Made by a program: the position numbers and the translations under genes. Below are positions 1-6,776 of a stretch of 8,602 nt of DNA, one piece after another. Source of the DNA: Gammaproteobacteria bacterium (GTDB lineage: Bacteria > Pseudomonadota > Gammaproteobacteria > UBA9214). The notes under the pieces were generated by a model. That model was not told where the DNA came from. It saw nothing but the letters and a program-made list of their open reading frames with translations, and made no database searches. The stretch spans positions 1 through 8,602 of the forward strand of contig JAOUCV010000078.1 of assembly GCA_029859555.1 (NCBI GenBank), given 5' to 3'. Position 1 is the first letter of the stretch; every line of letters begins with the position of its first letter.

Positions 1-126
1 CCTTGCAATCAAGCCAATTCGCCCGTATTCATGACTGAACACTTCCAGCAACAGGCTTGAATCACGGTAGGGGTAGTGATGCAGTATCCAGGCGGGTTCC
101 AGCGAGACTCTTGTGCCTTGCGTCAT
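1..126 (-). CDS. recO: DNA repair protein RecO (N-terminal fragment, cut by window edge)
   Basis: Reading the minus strand from the ATG at 126-124 gives 42 open codons up to the window edge. The residues include PAWILHHYPYRDSSLLLEVF, then EYGRIGLIAR, which match the N-terminal OB-fold start of RecO (typically PA-x-VLH-x-RPYRE-x-SLLLEVFT, then a GR-x-GL-x-ARG stretch). RecO works with RecF and RecR in recombinational repair, helping load RecA onto SSB-coated single-stranded DNA. It follows era with a 21-bp gap, as in E. coli and Pseudomonas. The frame is open back to the era TAG, but the only good start in that stretch is this ATG; no strong ribosome binding site is visible before it, so translation may depend on era. 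The C-terminal four fifths are outside the window. Confidence 0.9.
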   Translation of the reverse strand, partial: MTQGTRVSLEPAWILHHYPYRDSSLLLEVFSHEYGRIGLIAR

Positions 127-147
127 GACAGACAGCGTTACTGCAGA

Positions 148-1044
148 CTAGTCGTCATGAGTGTAACCCAGGCTATGCAAGGCACGTTCGTCGTCCGCCC
201 AGCCCTCCTTGACCTTGACCCAGAGTTTTAGATTAACCTTGCCATCAATCAAGGCCTCTATATCCCGGCGAGCCTCAATACCCACCTCCTTGAGCATACG
301 TCCCTGCTTGCCTATAACGATATACTTCTGGCTCTTGCGTTCCACCCAGATCAGCGCATGGATATGGGTAATATTCGTATCACTCTTGAACTGCTCGATT
401 TCCACGGTCAGACCATAGGGTAATTCTTTACCCAGCTTGCGAAACAGTTTCTCGCGCACCAGTTCCGCCGCCAGAAAACGTACTGAGCGATCCGTCACCT
501 GGTCTTCCGGAAACAGCGGTGGCGCCTGCGGCAGCAGCCGTTCTATTGCAGCTTCCAGCTCCTCGACATTATCGCCCTTGCCTGCAGAAATCGGAATAAT
601 ATGCAGAAAGCGGTGTTTCTCCGAAAGCGCCTGTAACCGGGGCAACAGTTCCTCCCGGTTGCCCAGCAAATCAATCTTGTTTACCGCCAAAATAACCGGG
701 GACTTGAGCTGGCCGAGTTTTTTCAGCACCAGATCATCATCGGCAGTCCAGTGCAGTCCATCTACCAGGAACACCACCACATCGACATCCTGTAATACAC
801 TGCTGGCGGTGCGATTCATATGGCGGTTCATGGCGCGCCCGCTGAAATCATGGATACCCGGTGTATCTACGTAGATTAATTGCGCAGCTGGCTGCGACTT
901 GATACCCAGCACCCGGTGGCGGGTTGTCTGCGGGCGTCTTGAGGTAATACTGATTTTCTGGCCAAGTATCCGGTTGAGCAGCGTGGATTTCCCGACGTTC
1001 GGACGTCCGACAAGGGCAATATAGCCGCAGCGAAAATCATCCAT
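148..1044 (-). CDS. era: GTPase Era, 16S rRNA-binding ribosome assembly factor
   Basis: Era is an essential-type GTPase that binds the 3' end of 16S rRNA and helps mature the 30S subunit at the inner face of the membrane. The 298-residue product has the full set of G motifs: G1 GRPNVGKS at residues 13-20, the switch region with RPQTTRHR near 37-44, G3 DTPG at 60-63, G4 NKID at 122-125 and G5 SA near 153. The C-terminal KH domain carries [13 protein letters not shown] at about 243-255. Length agrees with the family (about 300 residues). The frame is open further upstream to 1137, but that extension lies inside rnc and has no Era similarity. I chose the ATG at 1044-1042, which gives the usual short N-terminus before [10 protein letters not shown] and overlaps the end of rnc by 8 bases (ATGGATGA), a sign of translational coupling. 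Confidence 0.96.
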   Translation of the reverse strand: MDDFRCGYIALVGRPNVGKSTLLNRILGQKISITSRRPQTTRHRVLGIKSQPAAQLIYVDTPGIHDFSGRAMNRHMNRTASSVLQDVDVVVFLVDGLHWTADDDLVLKKLGQLKSPVILAVNKIDLLGNREELLPRLQALSEKHRFLHIIPISAGKGDNVEELEAAIERLLPQAPPLFPEDQVTDRSVRFLAAELVREKLFRKLGKELPYGLTVEIEQFKSDTNITHIHALIWVERKSQKYIVIGKQGRMLKEVGIEARRDIEALIDGKVNLKLWVKVKEGWADDERALHSLGYTHDD

Positions 1045-1723
1045 CCCGGCCGGTATCCAGCCGCGACAACATATCCTGTGCTGCATTTTGTTCTGCAAAG
1101 CGCCGACTGCTGCCCTGCCCTTTGCCGGGCATTTCAATACCCTCGACGATGCACTCTATCTTGAAGAACTGTGCATGCGCCTCGCCACTCACCTCGGTGA
1201 CCTGGTATTCGGGCAAAGGTTTGTGTCGTGACTGCAGAAATTCCTGTAACCGTGTCTTTGCGTCCTTCAGGAATGCCACATCAGACAGCGACTCCAGTCG
1301 CTCGGCAAACAGGTTGAGAATACTGCGCTGGCAGACAGTAAAATCACTGTCCAGAAACACAGCGCCAATCATCGCCTCGACCGTATCTGAAAGTATTGAG
1401 TCACGCTGATGGCCACCGCTCTTGCGTTCACCGCCTCCCAGGTTCAGATAGGAGCCGAGCTCAAGCAGCTGTGCGATTTCCGCCAGCGATTCCCGGCGCA
1501 CCAGGTTGGCGCGCAAGCGACTCAGTTCGCCCTCCTTTGCGTCCGGGTAACGCCGGTACAGTTCCGCCGCAATCACACCACCGAGAATGGCGTCCCCAAG
1601 AAACTCAAGACGTTCGTTATTGCGCCTGCCGGCACTGCGATGCGTCAGCGCCTGCTTCAGCAAATCCTGGTCCGCAAAGCTGTGACCAAACGCACCTTCG
1701 AGCTTGCCGACAGACTGCCTCAA
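1037..1723 (-). CDS. rnc: Ribonuclease III
   Basis: RNase III cleaves double-stranded RNA, including the rRNA precursor, and so fits beside era. The 228-residue protein has the signature [10 protein letters not shown] at residues 36-45 and the expected metal-binding and catalytic residues: E37, E40, D44, and D113 and E116 in [13 protein letters not shown] double-stranded-RNA-binding domain follows at about 155-224, from [11 protein letters not shown] to the [13 protein letters not shown] helix. The start is TTG at 1723-1721. An in-frame TAA lies five codons upstream (1738-1736) with no ATG or GTG between, and starting here gives the normal seven-residue lead before LEGAFGHSF. The TTG overlaps the TGA of the upstream DUF4845 gene as TTGA, so its translation is probably coupled. 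There is no clear separate ribosome binding site. Its end overlaps era by 8 bases. Confidence 0.96.
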   Translation of the reverse strand: MRQSVGKLEGAFGHSFADQDLLKQALTHRSAGRRNNERLEFLGDAILGGVIAAELYRRYPDAKEGELSRLRANLVRRESLAEIAQLLELGSYLNLGGGERKSGGHQRDSILSDTVEAMIGAVFLDSDFTVCQRSILNLFAERLESLSDVAFLKDAKTRLQEFLQSRHKPLPEYQVTEVSGEAHAQFFKIECIVEGIEMPGKGQGSSRRFAEQNAAQDMLSRLDTGRDG

Positions 1724-2088
1724 ACCCGATTGACTTTAACCTGCTTGTCAAAAACCATCACGACAAACACGTTTCCAAACAGGTGTACACGTGACTCATA
1801 GGCAGCTCTTACCAGGTAACTTTGTCCAAAAGGCTTTATCTTGAGATCCTTGTTGGTAATCGCTGTTACATAACTTATTTCAAAACGATTCTCGGCCATG
1901 CGCCGGATTTCCTGGGGCGTGCTGAAGCCTGACTCCTTCTCCATCGTGTTTAGGGTAGATACAACCTTGTAATACTCCATGTATTTAGGTGCCATCCTCA
2001 GCGTCAACAATACAAAAAATCCGATCAGAGCCAGAATAATCAGCCAGCCAACCGTAGTTACACCTTTCTGTTGCTGCAGTGAACGCAT
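1720..2088 (-). CDS. DUF4845 family small membrane protein with prepilin-like N-terminus
   Basis: A 122-residue protein of unknown function, recognised by its place between lepB and rnc, where many gammaproteobacteria (PA0769 in Pseudomonas, from memory) carry a DUF4845 gene. The N-terminus is MRSLQQQKGVTTVGWLII: a short basic, glutamine-rich head, then one hydrophobic helix (about residues 13-32) ending at RMAPKYMEYYKVV. The remaining ~85 residues look like a small soluble domain on the far side of the membrane. KGVTTVG resembles a type IV prepilin cleavage site (G followed by a hydrophobic residue and T), but position +5 is G14 instead of the canonical glutamate. The ATG at 2088-2086 is preferred because GAGGGG sits 6 bases before it. 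An upstream in-frame ATG at 2109-2107, touching the lepB stop, would add seven residues. Confidence 0.85.
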   Translation of the reverse strand: MRSLQQQKGVTTVGWLIILALIGFFVLLTLRMAPKYMEYYKVVSTLNTMEKESGFSTPQEIRRMAENRFEISYVTAITNKDLKIKPFGQSYLVRAAYESRVHLFGNVFVVMVFDKQVKVNRV

Positions 2089-2094
2089 AGTTTT

Positions 2095-2100
2095 CCCCTC
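2095..2100 (-). promoter_or_regulatory. Ribosome binding site deciding the DUF4845 start
   Basis: On the minus strand GAGGGG lies 6 bases before the ATG at 2088-2086. The other in-frame ATG, at 2109-2107, directly follows the lepB stop and has no comparable purine-rich stretch at the right distance. This makes 2088 the likely main start. Confidence 0.65.
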
Positions 2101-2109
2101 GTAAGTCAT

Positions 2110-2937
2110 CTAGTGAATTTTCATGCCGATCCGACCCCAATCGACACCTCCATTTGCACCATCCCAGTTCATCCAGATACGAAACGCCTTGCCCACCAGA
2201 TTCGCCTCCGGCACGGTCCCCCAGTAACGGCTGTCGTTGCTGTTATCCCGATTATCGCCCATCATAAAATATTCATCTTCACCAACGACATACTGCCCTT
2301 CCAGACCCGGGGTGCGCGGCATCACCAGAATGTCATGCTGCACTTCACCCAGCTGCTCGCGGCGCTCACTGGCACCGGACATGGAAACACCGGAACCTTT
2401 GCCGACATACACACCTGCAGGCACCTGGCCGGCAGGCTCACCGTTGACGTACAACACCTTATTGTAATAACCGATTTTATCTCCGGGCAAGCCGACGACC
2501 CGTTTTATGTAATCCACCGAAGGATCCTTCGGGTAGCGAAATACCACAACATCGCCACGCGCCGGTTCATCGATCTCTATCACCTTGGTATTCAGCACCG
2601 GCAAGCGAATACCGTAGGCAAACTTGTTAACAAGGATGAAGTCACCCACCAGCAAGGTAGGCATCATGGAACCGGACGGTATCCGGAACGGCTCTACCAG
2701 GAACGAGCGCAGCAGCAGCACCGCCAGGATGACCGGGAAGAATGACTTGCAATACTCTATCCAGGTTGATTCCTTCAGCGTCTTGCGTACTGATTCAGAA
2801 TCCTCACTGGAACCGGACTCCACCAGCGCAGCTGCCCTGCGACGACGCCCCGGCGCCAGCAATGCGGCATCCAGCGCCCAGGCAATGCCGGTAAAAAAGG
2901 TCGCACCAACCAGTAATGCTGGAAAATCAAAATTCAT
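2110..2937 (-). CDS. lepB: Signal peptidase I
   Basis: Signal peptidase I removes signal peptides from exported proteins at the outer face of the inner membrane. The 275-residue protein has a first membrane helix at about residues 5-28, a basic cytoplasmic loop (GRRRR at 30-34), a second helix at about 65-81, and then the periplasmic catalytic domain. The Ser/Lys dyad is visible: S90 in IPSGSMMPTL and K145 in DYIKRVVGLPGD. The family box GDNRDNSNDSR is at 227-237. Length is shorter than the E. coli enzyme (324 residues) but usual for many other proteobacteria. The ATG at 2937-2935 is preceded by GAGG five bases upstream. It follows lepA after 68 bp and is 21 bp from the chosen start of the DUF4845 gene. 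No catalytic residue is missing. Confidence 0.96.
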   Translation of the reverse strand: MNFDFPALLVGATFFTGIAWALDAALLAPGRRRRAAALVESGSSEDSESVRKTLKESTWIEYCKSFFPVILAVLLLRSFLVEPFRIPSGSMMPTLLVGDFILVNKFAYGIRLPVLNTKVIEIDEPARGDVVVFRYPKDPSVDYIKRVVGLPGDKIGYYNKVLYVNGEPAGQVPAGVYVGKGSGVSMSGASERREQLGEVQHDILVMPRTPGLEGQYVVGEDEYFMMGDNRDNSNDSRYWGTVPEANLVGKAFRIWMNWDGANGGVDWGRIGMKIH

Positions 2938-2984
2938 TATTGCCTCGTTTACTGTTTTCTGTCTGTGTTTCGAAGATGCCTGCC

Positions 2985-2990
2985 ATTATA
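2985..2990 (-). promoter_or_regulatory. Candidate -10 element for lepB
   Basis: The 68-bp gap between lepA and lepB contains a perfect TATAAT on the minus strand, about 48 bp before the lepB ATG. No good -35 box is seen: at 17-bp spacing the hexamer is ATGAAT, inside the end of lepA. The hexamer sits in the loop of a short inverted repeat (TGCC/GGCA, 2981-2994). It could give lepB some expression independent of lepA, but the support is only the -10 match. Confidence 0.35.
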
Positions 2991-3005
2991 GGCAAGCACC
3001 GCGCC

Positions 3006-4805
3006 TCATTCATCCACCCGCAACACCGCCAGAAAGGCAGCCTGCGGTATTTCCACCCTGCCAAACTGCTTCATGCGTTTCTTGCCGGCCTTCTGCTTCT
3101 CCAGCAACTTGCGCTTGCGGCTTATATCACCGCCGTAACACTTTGCCGTTACATTCTTGCGCAAGGCCTTGACCGTGGTACGCGCGATGATCTGCGCACC
3201 TATAGCGGCCTGAATGGCGACATCATACATCTGCCGGGGAATCAACTCCTTCATTTTCACCGCCAGGGCCCGGCCACGTGTCTGGGATACATCACGGTGC
3301 ACAATCAGCGACAGGGCATCCACCCGCTCACCGTTGATCAGCACATCCAGCTTCACCAGCGGTGCCGCCTGAAAGCGCAGGAAATGATAGTCGAACGAGG
3401 CATAACCGCGACTCACCGACTTCAGCCGGTCAAAGAAGTCCAGCACCACCTCACTCATTGGCAGTTCGTAACCAAGCGACACCTGGCTGCCAAGATACTG
3501 CATATCCTTCTGCACGCCACGTTTTTCAATACATAGCGTGATCACATTTCCCAGGTAATCCTGCGGTACCAGGATATTGGCACGGATAATCGGTTCACGG
3601 ATCTCCTCGATCTGGTTCACCGCCGGCAGACTGGCCGGATTATCAATTTTGATGGTGTTGCCGCCACTATCCAGCACCTCGTAAATTACAGTGGGTGCCG
3701 TGGTAATCAGGTCCAGATCGTATTCACGTTCCAGCCTTTCCTGCACTATCTCCATATGCAGCATACCGAGAAATCCGCAGCGAAAACCAAAACCCAGCGC
3801 CTCGGAGGTCTCCGGCTCATAGTGCAGCGCGGCATCATTGAGACGCAGTTTGCGCAGTGCATCACGAAGATTCTCATAGTCATCCGAACTGACCGGGTAA
3901 AGCCCTGCAAACACATTCGGCTGCACCATCTTGAAACCGGGCAGCGGTGTTTCGGCCGGGGCATTGACCAGCGTCAGCGTGTCACCGACCGGCGCACCAT
4001 CAATATCCTTGATGCCGGCCACCAGGAAACCGACATCGCCGGCCTGTAACACCTGGCACTCAACCGGTTTGGGGGTGAATTTACCGAGTTTCTCCACCTG
4101 AAAATTACGGCCGGTCGACATCACCCGAATCTTGTCACGGCGCGACAGCCGCCCGTCGACGATGCGCACCAGCGAAACCACACCGACGTAATTATCAAAC
4201 CAGGAATCGACAATCAGCACCTTGAGCGGCGCGTCTGCATCACCCTGCGGTGGCGGAATACGCACAATCAGCTCTTCCAGAACATCCTGGATACCTTCAC
4301 CGGTTTTGGCACTGACAAGCACAGCGTCTTCGGCATCCAGGCCTATAATTTCCTCGATCTCCTGCTTGACGCGTTGCGGGTCGGCGGAGGGCAGATCAAT
4401 TTTGTTGAGAACCGGCACCACTTCCAGGTCCAGGTCAATCGCGGTATAGCAGTTCGCCACACTCTGGGCCTCGACGCCCTGGGCGGCATCCACAACCAGC
4501 AGGGCACCTTCGCAGGCCGCCAGTGAACGTGACACTTCGTAGGAAAAATCCACGTGCCCGGGGGTATCAATAAGATTTAATTCGTACATATCACCGCAGC
4601 GCGACTTGTACTCCAGCGAGACACTCTGTGCCTTGATGGTGATACCGCGCTCGCGCTCCAGGTCCATGGAATCCAGTACCTGGTTCTCCATTTCGCGGTC
4701 ACTCAGTCCGCCACACAGCTGAATAAAACGGTCAGCCAGCGTGGATTTGCCGTGATCGATATGCGCAATGATCGAGAAGTTGCGAACGTGCTGGCTGTCA
4801 GTCAT
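3006..4805 (-). CDS. lepA: Elongation factor 4 (LepA), ribosome-bound GTPase
   Basis: LepA is a translational GTPase related to EF-G. It has been linked to ribosome back-translocation and to initiation and 30S assembly. The product is 599 residues, the same length as in E. coli. Motifs in order: G1 AHIDHGKS at 14-21, switch I with RERGIT at about 51-56, G3 DTPGH at 80-84 including the catalytic-type H84, and G4 NKID at 134-137. The SAKTGEGI stretch follows at about 164-171. The C-terminal part has the LepA-specific domain, with conserved stretches such as [24 protein letters not shown] and [18 protein letters not shown] near the end. The ATG at 4805-4803 gives the standard [21 protein letters not shown] start. 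There is no clear Shine-Dalgarno sequence before it, and the upstream leader is rich in inverted repeats. Confidence 0.97.
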   Translation of the reverse strand: MTDSQHVRNFSIIAHIDHGKSTLADRFIQLCGGLSDREMENQVLDSMDLERERGITIKAQSVSLEYKSRCGDMYELNLIDTPGHVDFSYEVSRSLAACEGALLVVDAAQGVEAQSVANCYTAIDLDLEVVPVLNKIDLPSADPQRVKQEIEEIIGLDAEDAVLVSAKTGEGIQDVLEELIVRIPPPQGDADAPLKVLIVDSWFDNYVGVVSLVRIVDGRLSRRDKIRVMSTGRNFQVEKLGKFTPKPVECQVLQAGDVGFLVAGIKDIDGAPVGDTLTLVNAPAETPLPGFKMVQPNVFAGLYPVSSDDYENLRDALRKLRLNDAALHYEPETSEALGFGFRCGFLGMLHMEIVQERLEREYDLDLITTAPTVIYEVLDSGGNTIKIDNPASLPAVNQIEEIREPIIRANILVPQDYLGNVITLCIEKRGVQKDMQYLGSQVSLGYELPMSEVVLDFFDRLKSVSRGYASFDYHFLRFQAAPLVKLDVLINGERVDALSLIVHRDVSQTRGRALAVKMKELIPRQMYDVAIQAAIGAQIIARTTVKALRKNVTAKCYGGDISRKRKLLEKQKAGKKRMKQFGRVEIPQAAFLAVLRVDE

Positions 4806-4823
4806 GGAGTTTCTGGAATGTGA

Positions 4824-4862
4824 CCCTGAGCTCAGGGATCAGGCGCGCTGATTTTTTCAGGG
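4824..4862 (-). promoter_or_regulatory. Overlapping inverted repeats in the lepA leader
   Basis: Starting 18 bases before the lepA ATG there is a perfect 14-bp palindrome, CCCTGAGCTCAGGG (4824-4837). Next to it is ATCAG-gcgcg-CTGAT (4838-4852) and then a second TCAGGG on the plus strand (4857-4862). In the minus-strand transcript this gives two CCCUGA segments (4862-4857 and 4837-4832) that could each pair with the single UCAGGG (4829-4824), so the two pairings exclude each other. It could be a leader RNA switch or a protein-binding operator. The pairing is visible; any function is inference. Confidence 0.4.
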
Positions 4863-4890
4863 AAGAATCTGTTTCAAGTATCTGATTCTT
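4863..4890 (-). other. Weak hairpin in the lepA leader
   Basis: The arms AAGAATC (4863-4869) and GATTCTT (4884-4890) are perfectly complementary, with a 14-nt loop. It lies in the gap downstream of the glutaredoxin-like gene and just inside the predicted lepA transcript. The stem is AT-rich and has no following T-run, so it is not a convincing terminator. Confidence 0.3.
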
Positions 4891-4902
4891 GGTGAGGTTT
4901 TT

Positions 4903-4930
4903 ATTATACAGGAACCGGTCTGCAAGTCAC
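4903..4930 (-). promoter_or_regulatory. lepA: Candidate sigma-70 promoter for lepA
   Basis: On the minus strand GTGACT (4930-4925, matching TGAC of TTGACA) is followed after 16 bp by a perfect TATAAT (4908-4903). It begins immediately after the stop codon of the glutaredoxin-like gene and points to lepA. The predicted start is near 4896, which leaves a leader of about 90 nt. The 125-bp gap here contrasts with the tight junctions elsewhere and suggests that a separate transcription unit begins here. Confidence 0.5.
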
Positions 4931-5188
4931 TTAATCCGGGCAGGAATCGGCATTGCTGCTGAAATGCTGCCGCAGACGCGTTTCCTCAAGAAAGTAGTAG
5001 CAAATCTCCACACCATCAACCACCAGCACCGGCACCCGGGTGGTGTACAACTCCACCAGTTCCGGGTCGCGCTCGATATCCACGGTATTGATTTCGAAAT
5101 CGAGCTCTTGACGCAGGCGCTCCAGCTCCTGCGTCATATCGGCACACAGATGGCAGCCGCGACGCACATACACGGTTAGCTGCCGCAT
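4931..5188 (-). CDS. Glutaredoxin-like (DUF836) thioredoxin-fold protein
   Basis: A short 85-residue protein with a CxxC redox motif near the N-terminus: MRQLTVYVRRGCHLCADM, cysteines at 12 and 15. The order beta strand, CxxC, helix (TQELERLRQEL), then INTVDIERDPEL and TTRVPVLVVDGVEI with the cis-proline at about P53 is the glutaredoxin/thioredoxin fold. I assign it to the glutaredoxin-like DUF836 family. No signal peptide is seen, so it should be cytoplasmic. The substrate is unknown. The frame can start at a TTG at 5203, but the ATG at 5188-5186 gives the proper family N-terminus and has AAGAG about 7 bases upstream. It is 23 bp downstream of the protease gene, so it is probably the last gene of that operon. 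A glutaredoxin-like gene at this position is, from memory, seen in several gammaproteobacteria. Confidence 0.85.
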   Translation of the reverse strand: MRQLTVYVRRGCHLCADMTQELERLRQELDFEINTVDIERDPELVELYTTRVPVLVVDGVEICYYFLEETRLRQHFSSNADSCPD

Positions 5189-5211
5189 CGACCGGCTCTT
5201 CAAACCCGACG

Positions 5212-6642
5212 CTAATCTTCAGCCGGTATTTTCACGGCCAGAAACGTCGGGCTGCCACTGCGCTGCACCAGGATCGCCACTGACTTGCCACCCGGAATGG
5301 CAGAAACCAGCTTCTGGAAATGCTCAAGGTTCTCAACCTGCCTGTTATCAAAACTCAGGATAATATCGTCCTTGCGAATACCGCCCTGGGACGCCGGACC
5401 TTCGATGACTCGCGTCACCAGAATGCCGCCCGTCACCTCCAGCATGTCTTTCTGTTCATCCGTCAGGTCAATGGCACTGAACCCGATGCGATTGGTCTGT
5501 TCGACGTCGGGATCCCTGGGCGTTTTTGCTACCGAGTTGTCATCCGGCAACTCATCCAGCTCGACCTTGATACTCTTATCCCGGCCATTACGAATAACGG
5601 TTACCGGCAGCTGTGAACCCACTTTCGAGCTACCAACAATCGGCGGTAAAGCGGCAGAATTCCGGATATCCTTATCATTGAACTCAACAATGACATCACC
5701 CACCTGGATACCGGCCTTCTTCGCCGGACTGTCAGGCAATACCTTTGCCACCAGTGCGCCACGCGGTTGTTTCATACCAAAAGATTCGGCAAGATCCAGC
5801 GTCACATCCTGAATCAGGACACCCAGCCAGCCACGCTTGACCCTTCCAGCGGTCTTTAGCTGGTCGGCTACATCCATGGCCACTTCGACCGGAATCGCAA
5901 AAGACAGGCCCATGTAACCGCCGGTACGGCTGTAGATTTGCGAGTTCACACCCACAACCTCACCTTCCTGATTGAACAGCGGCCCGCCCGAGTTACCCGG
6001 ATTAATGGCAACATCGGTCTGGATAAACGGCACATAGTTCTCGCGTGGCAGGCTGCGACCCTTGGCACTGACAATACCGGCTGTTGCCGAGTGATCGAAA
6101 CCGAACGGCGAGCCAATTGCCAGCACCCATTCACCGACTTCCAGCTCACTGGACTTGCCTATCTTCACAACCGGCAAACCGGTTGCCTCAATCTTCAGCA
6201 GTGCCACATCACTGCGCTGGTCGACACCGATCACCTCGCCTTTCAGCTCACGCCGGTCACTCAGGCGTACAATAATCTCGTCAGCATCCTTGACGACGTG
6301 GTAATTGGTCATTACGTAGCCGTCCTTGGAAATAATAAATCCGGAGCCCAGTGATTTGGCATCACGATAGTTTGGTTCGCCGCTCTCGTCCTGATCAAAG
6401 AAATACTTGAACAGCTCACCGAACGGGCTGTCCTCGGGAAATTCCGGCATCTCGAAATTTTCCGGCAAGTCCGGCATACCGGACTTGATCTTTTGTGTGG
6501 TACTGATGTTGACTACAGCACTGCTGGTTTCCTTCACCAGGTCAACAAAGCCGGGAAGATGACTCGCCTGTGAAACCTGCATATATAACAATGAAAAACA
6601 TGCCAGCAGTGCATACATTGCGGCCTTGCGAACATTCAACAT
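5212..6642 (-). CDS. mucD: Periplasmic serine endoprotease, DegP/MucD (Do) family
   Basis: A 476-residue HtrA-type protease and chaperone that degrades or refolds damaged periplasmic proteins. In Pseudomonas, MucD restrains the AlgU/sigma-E response. A signal peptide covers residues 1 to about 26 (basic start, hydrophobic core, VSQA cleavage region). The trypsin-like domain has the catalytic triad H115 (TNYHVV), D145 (SDVALLKI) and S218 (NPGNSGGP). A long acidic, proline-rich loop lies before it at about 54-90. Two PDZ domains follow, at about 272-363 (GWLGVLIQDV onward) and 385-472. Two PDZ domains and a cleavable signal distinguish it from DegS. The ATG at 6642-6640 has GGAG about 8 bases upstream. 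It lies 111 bp after rseC, with a palindromic repeat cluster between, so its share of rseABC transcription may be modulated there. An exact DegP, DegQ or MucD label cannot be settled from sequence alone. Confidence 0.93.
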   Translation of the reverse strand: MLNVRKAAMYALLACFSLLYMQVSQASHLPGFVDLVKETSSAVVNISTTQKIKSGMPDLPENFEMPEFPEDSPFGELFKYFFDQDESGEPNYRDAKSLGSGFIISKDGYVMTNYHVVKDADEIIVRLSDRRELKGEVIGVDQRSDVALLKIEATGLPVVKIGKSSELEVGEWVLAIGSPFGFDHSATAGIVSAKGRSLPRENYVPFIQTDVAINPGNSGGPLFNQEGEVVGVNSQIYSRTGGYMGLSFAIPVEVAMDVADQLKTAGRVKRGWLGVLIQDVTLDLAESFGMKQPRGALVAKVLPDSPAKKAGIQVGDVIVEFNDKDIRNSAALPPIVGSSKVGSQLPVTVIRNGRDKSIKVELDELPDDNSVAKTPRDPDVEQTNRIGFSAIDLTDEQKDMLEVTGGILVTRVIEGPASQGGIRKDDIILSFDNRQVENLEHFQKLVSAIPGGKSVAILVQRSGSPTFLAVKIPAED

Positions 6643-6710
6643 ACCTGACTCTCCATCTGGATAATTAAGGAACTTCCTGAAAATTCATGCATTTGCCATG
6701 CTATCTTGCA

Positions 6711-6776
6711 GGCTGGATTAGCGAAGCTGTAATCCGACCCGTACCTCAACGGGTTACGGCGCGGCACGCCAACCCG
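6711..6776. repeat. REP-like cluster of three palindromes between rseC and mucD
   Basis: Three inverted repeats lie end to end. (1) GGATTA (6715-6720) and TAATCC (6730-6735) enclose a 9-nt loop, GCGAAGCTG. (2) ACCCGT (6737-6742) and ACGGGT (6749-6754) enclose a 6-nt loop. (3) CGGGTT (6750-6755) with GGCG (6758-6761) pairs with CGCC (6767-6770) plus AACCCG (6771-6776), a 10-bp stem with a 2-nt bulge and a 5-nt loop. Repeats 2 and 3 share the 6750-6754 bases, so they are alternatives. From memory, the GGATTA-GCGAAGC-TAATCC and GGGTT-CGGCG-CGCC-AACCC patterns are like short extragenic palindromes common in proteobacterial genomes and linked with RAYT transposases. Genome copy number cannot be seen here. 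No T-run follows, so it is not a standard terminator, although it may stabilise the upstream mRNA. Confidence 0.6.

Noticed and set aside
127..147. Possible signal in the era-recO gap
   Set aside because: The gap has no promoter-like boxes, no stem-loop and no clear ribosome binding site.
1045..1137. 31-codon upstream extension of era
   Set aside because: It lies inside rnc in another frame and has no Era similarity; the ATG at 1044 gives the normal Era N-terminus.
2113..2745. 210-codon open frame on the plus strand
   Set aside because: It is antisense to lepB, which has intact catalytic motifs, and the translation is low-complexity (His, Arg, Thr rich) with no recognisable domain.
2916..3536. 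206-codon open frame on the plus strand
   Set aside because: It is a shadow of the lepA 3' end and the lepA-lepB gap, with no recognisable domain or supported start.
4838..4857. ATCAG/CTGAT stem followed by a T-run on the plus strand, like a terminator
   Set aside because: The stem is only 5 bp and no plus-strand gene exists to terminate; it is described instead as part of the lepA leader structure.
5189..5203. TTG start five codons upstream for the glutaredoxin-like gene
   Set aside because: The ATG at 5188 has a purine-rich site upstream and gives the expected family N-terminus.
6669..6675. GGAACTT on the plus strand, like a sigma-E -35 box
   Set aside because: It points antisense into rseC, no matching -10 is found at the right spacing, and it is half of the palindrome GGAACTTCC.
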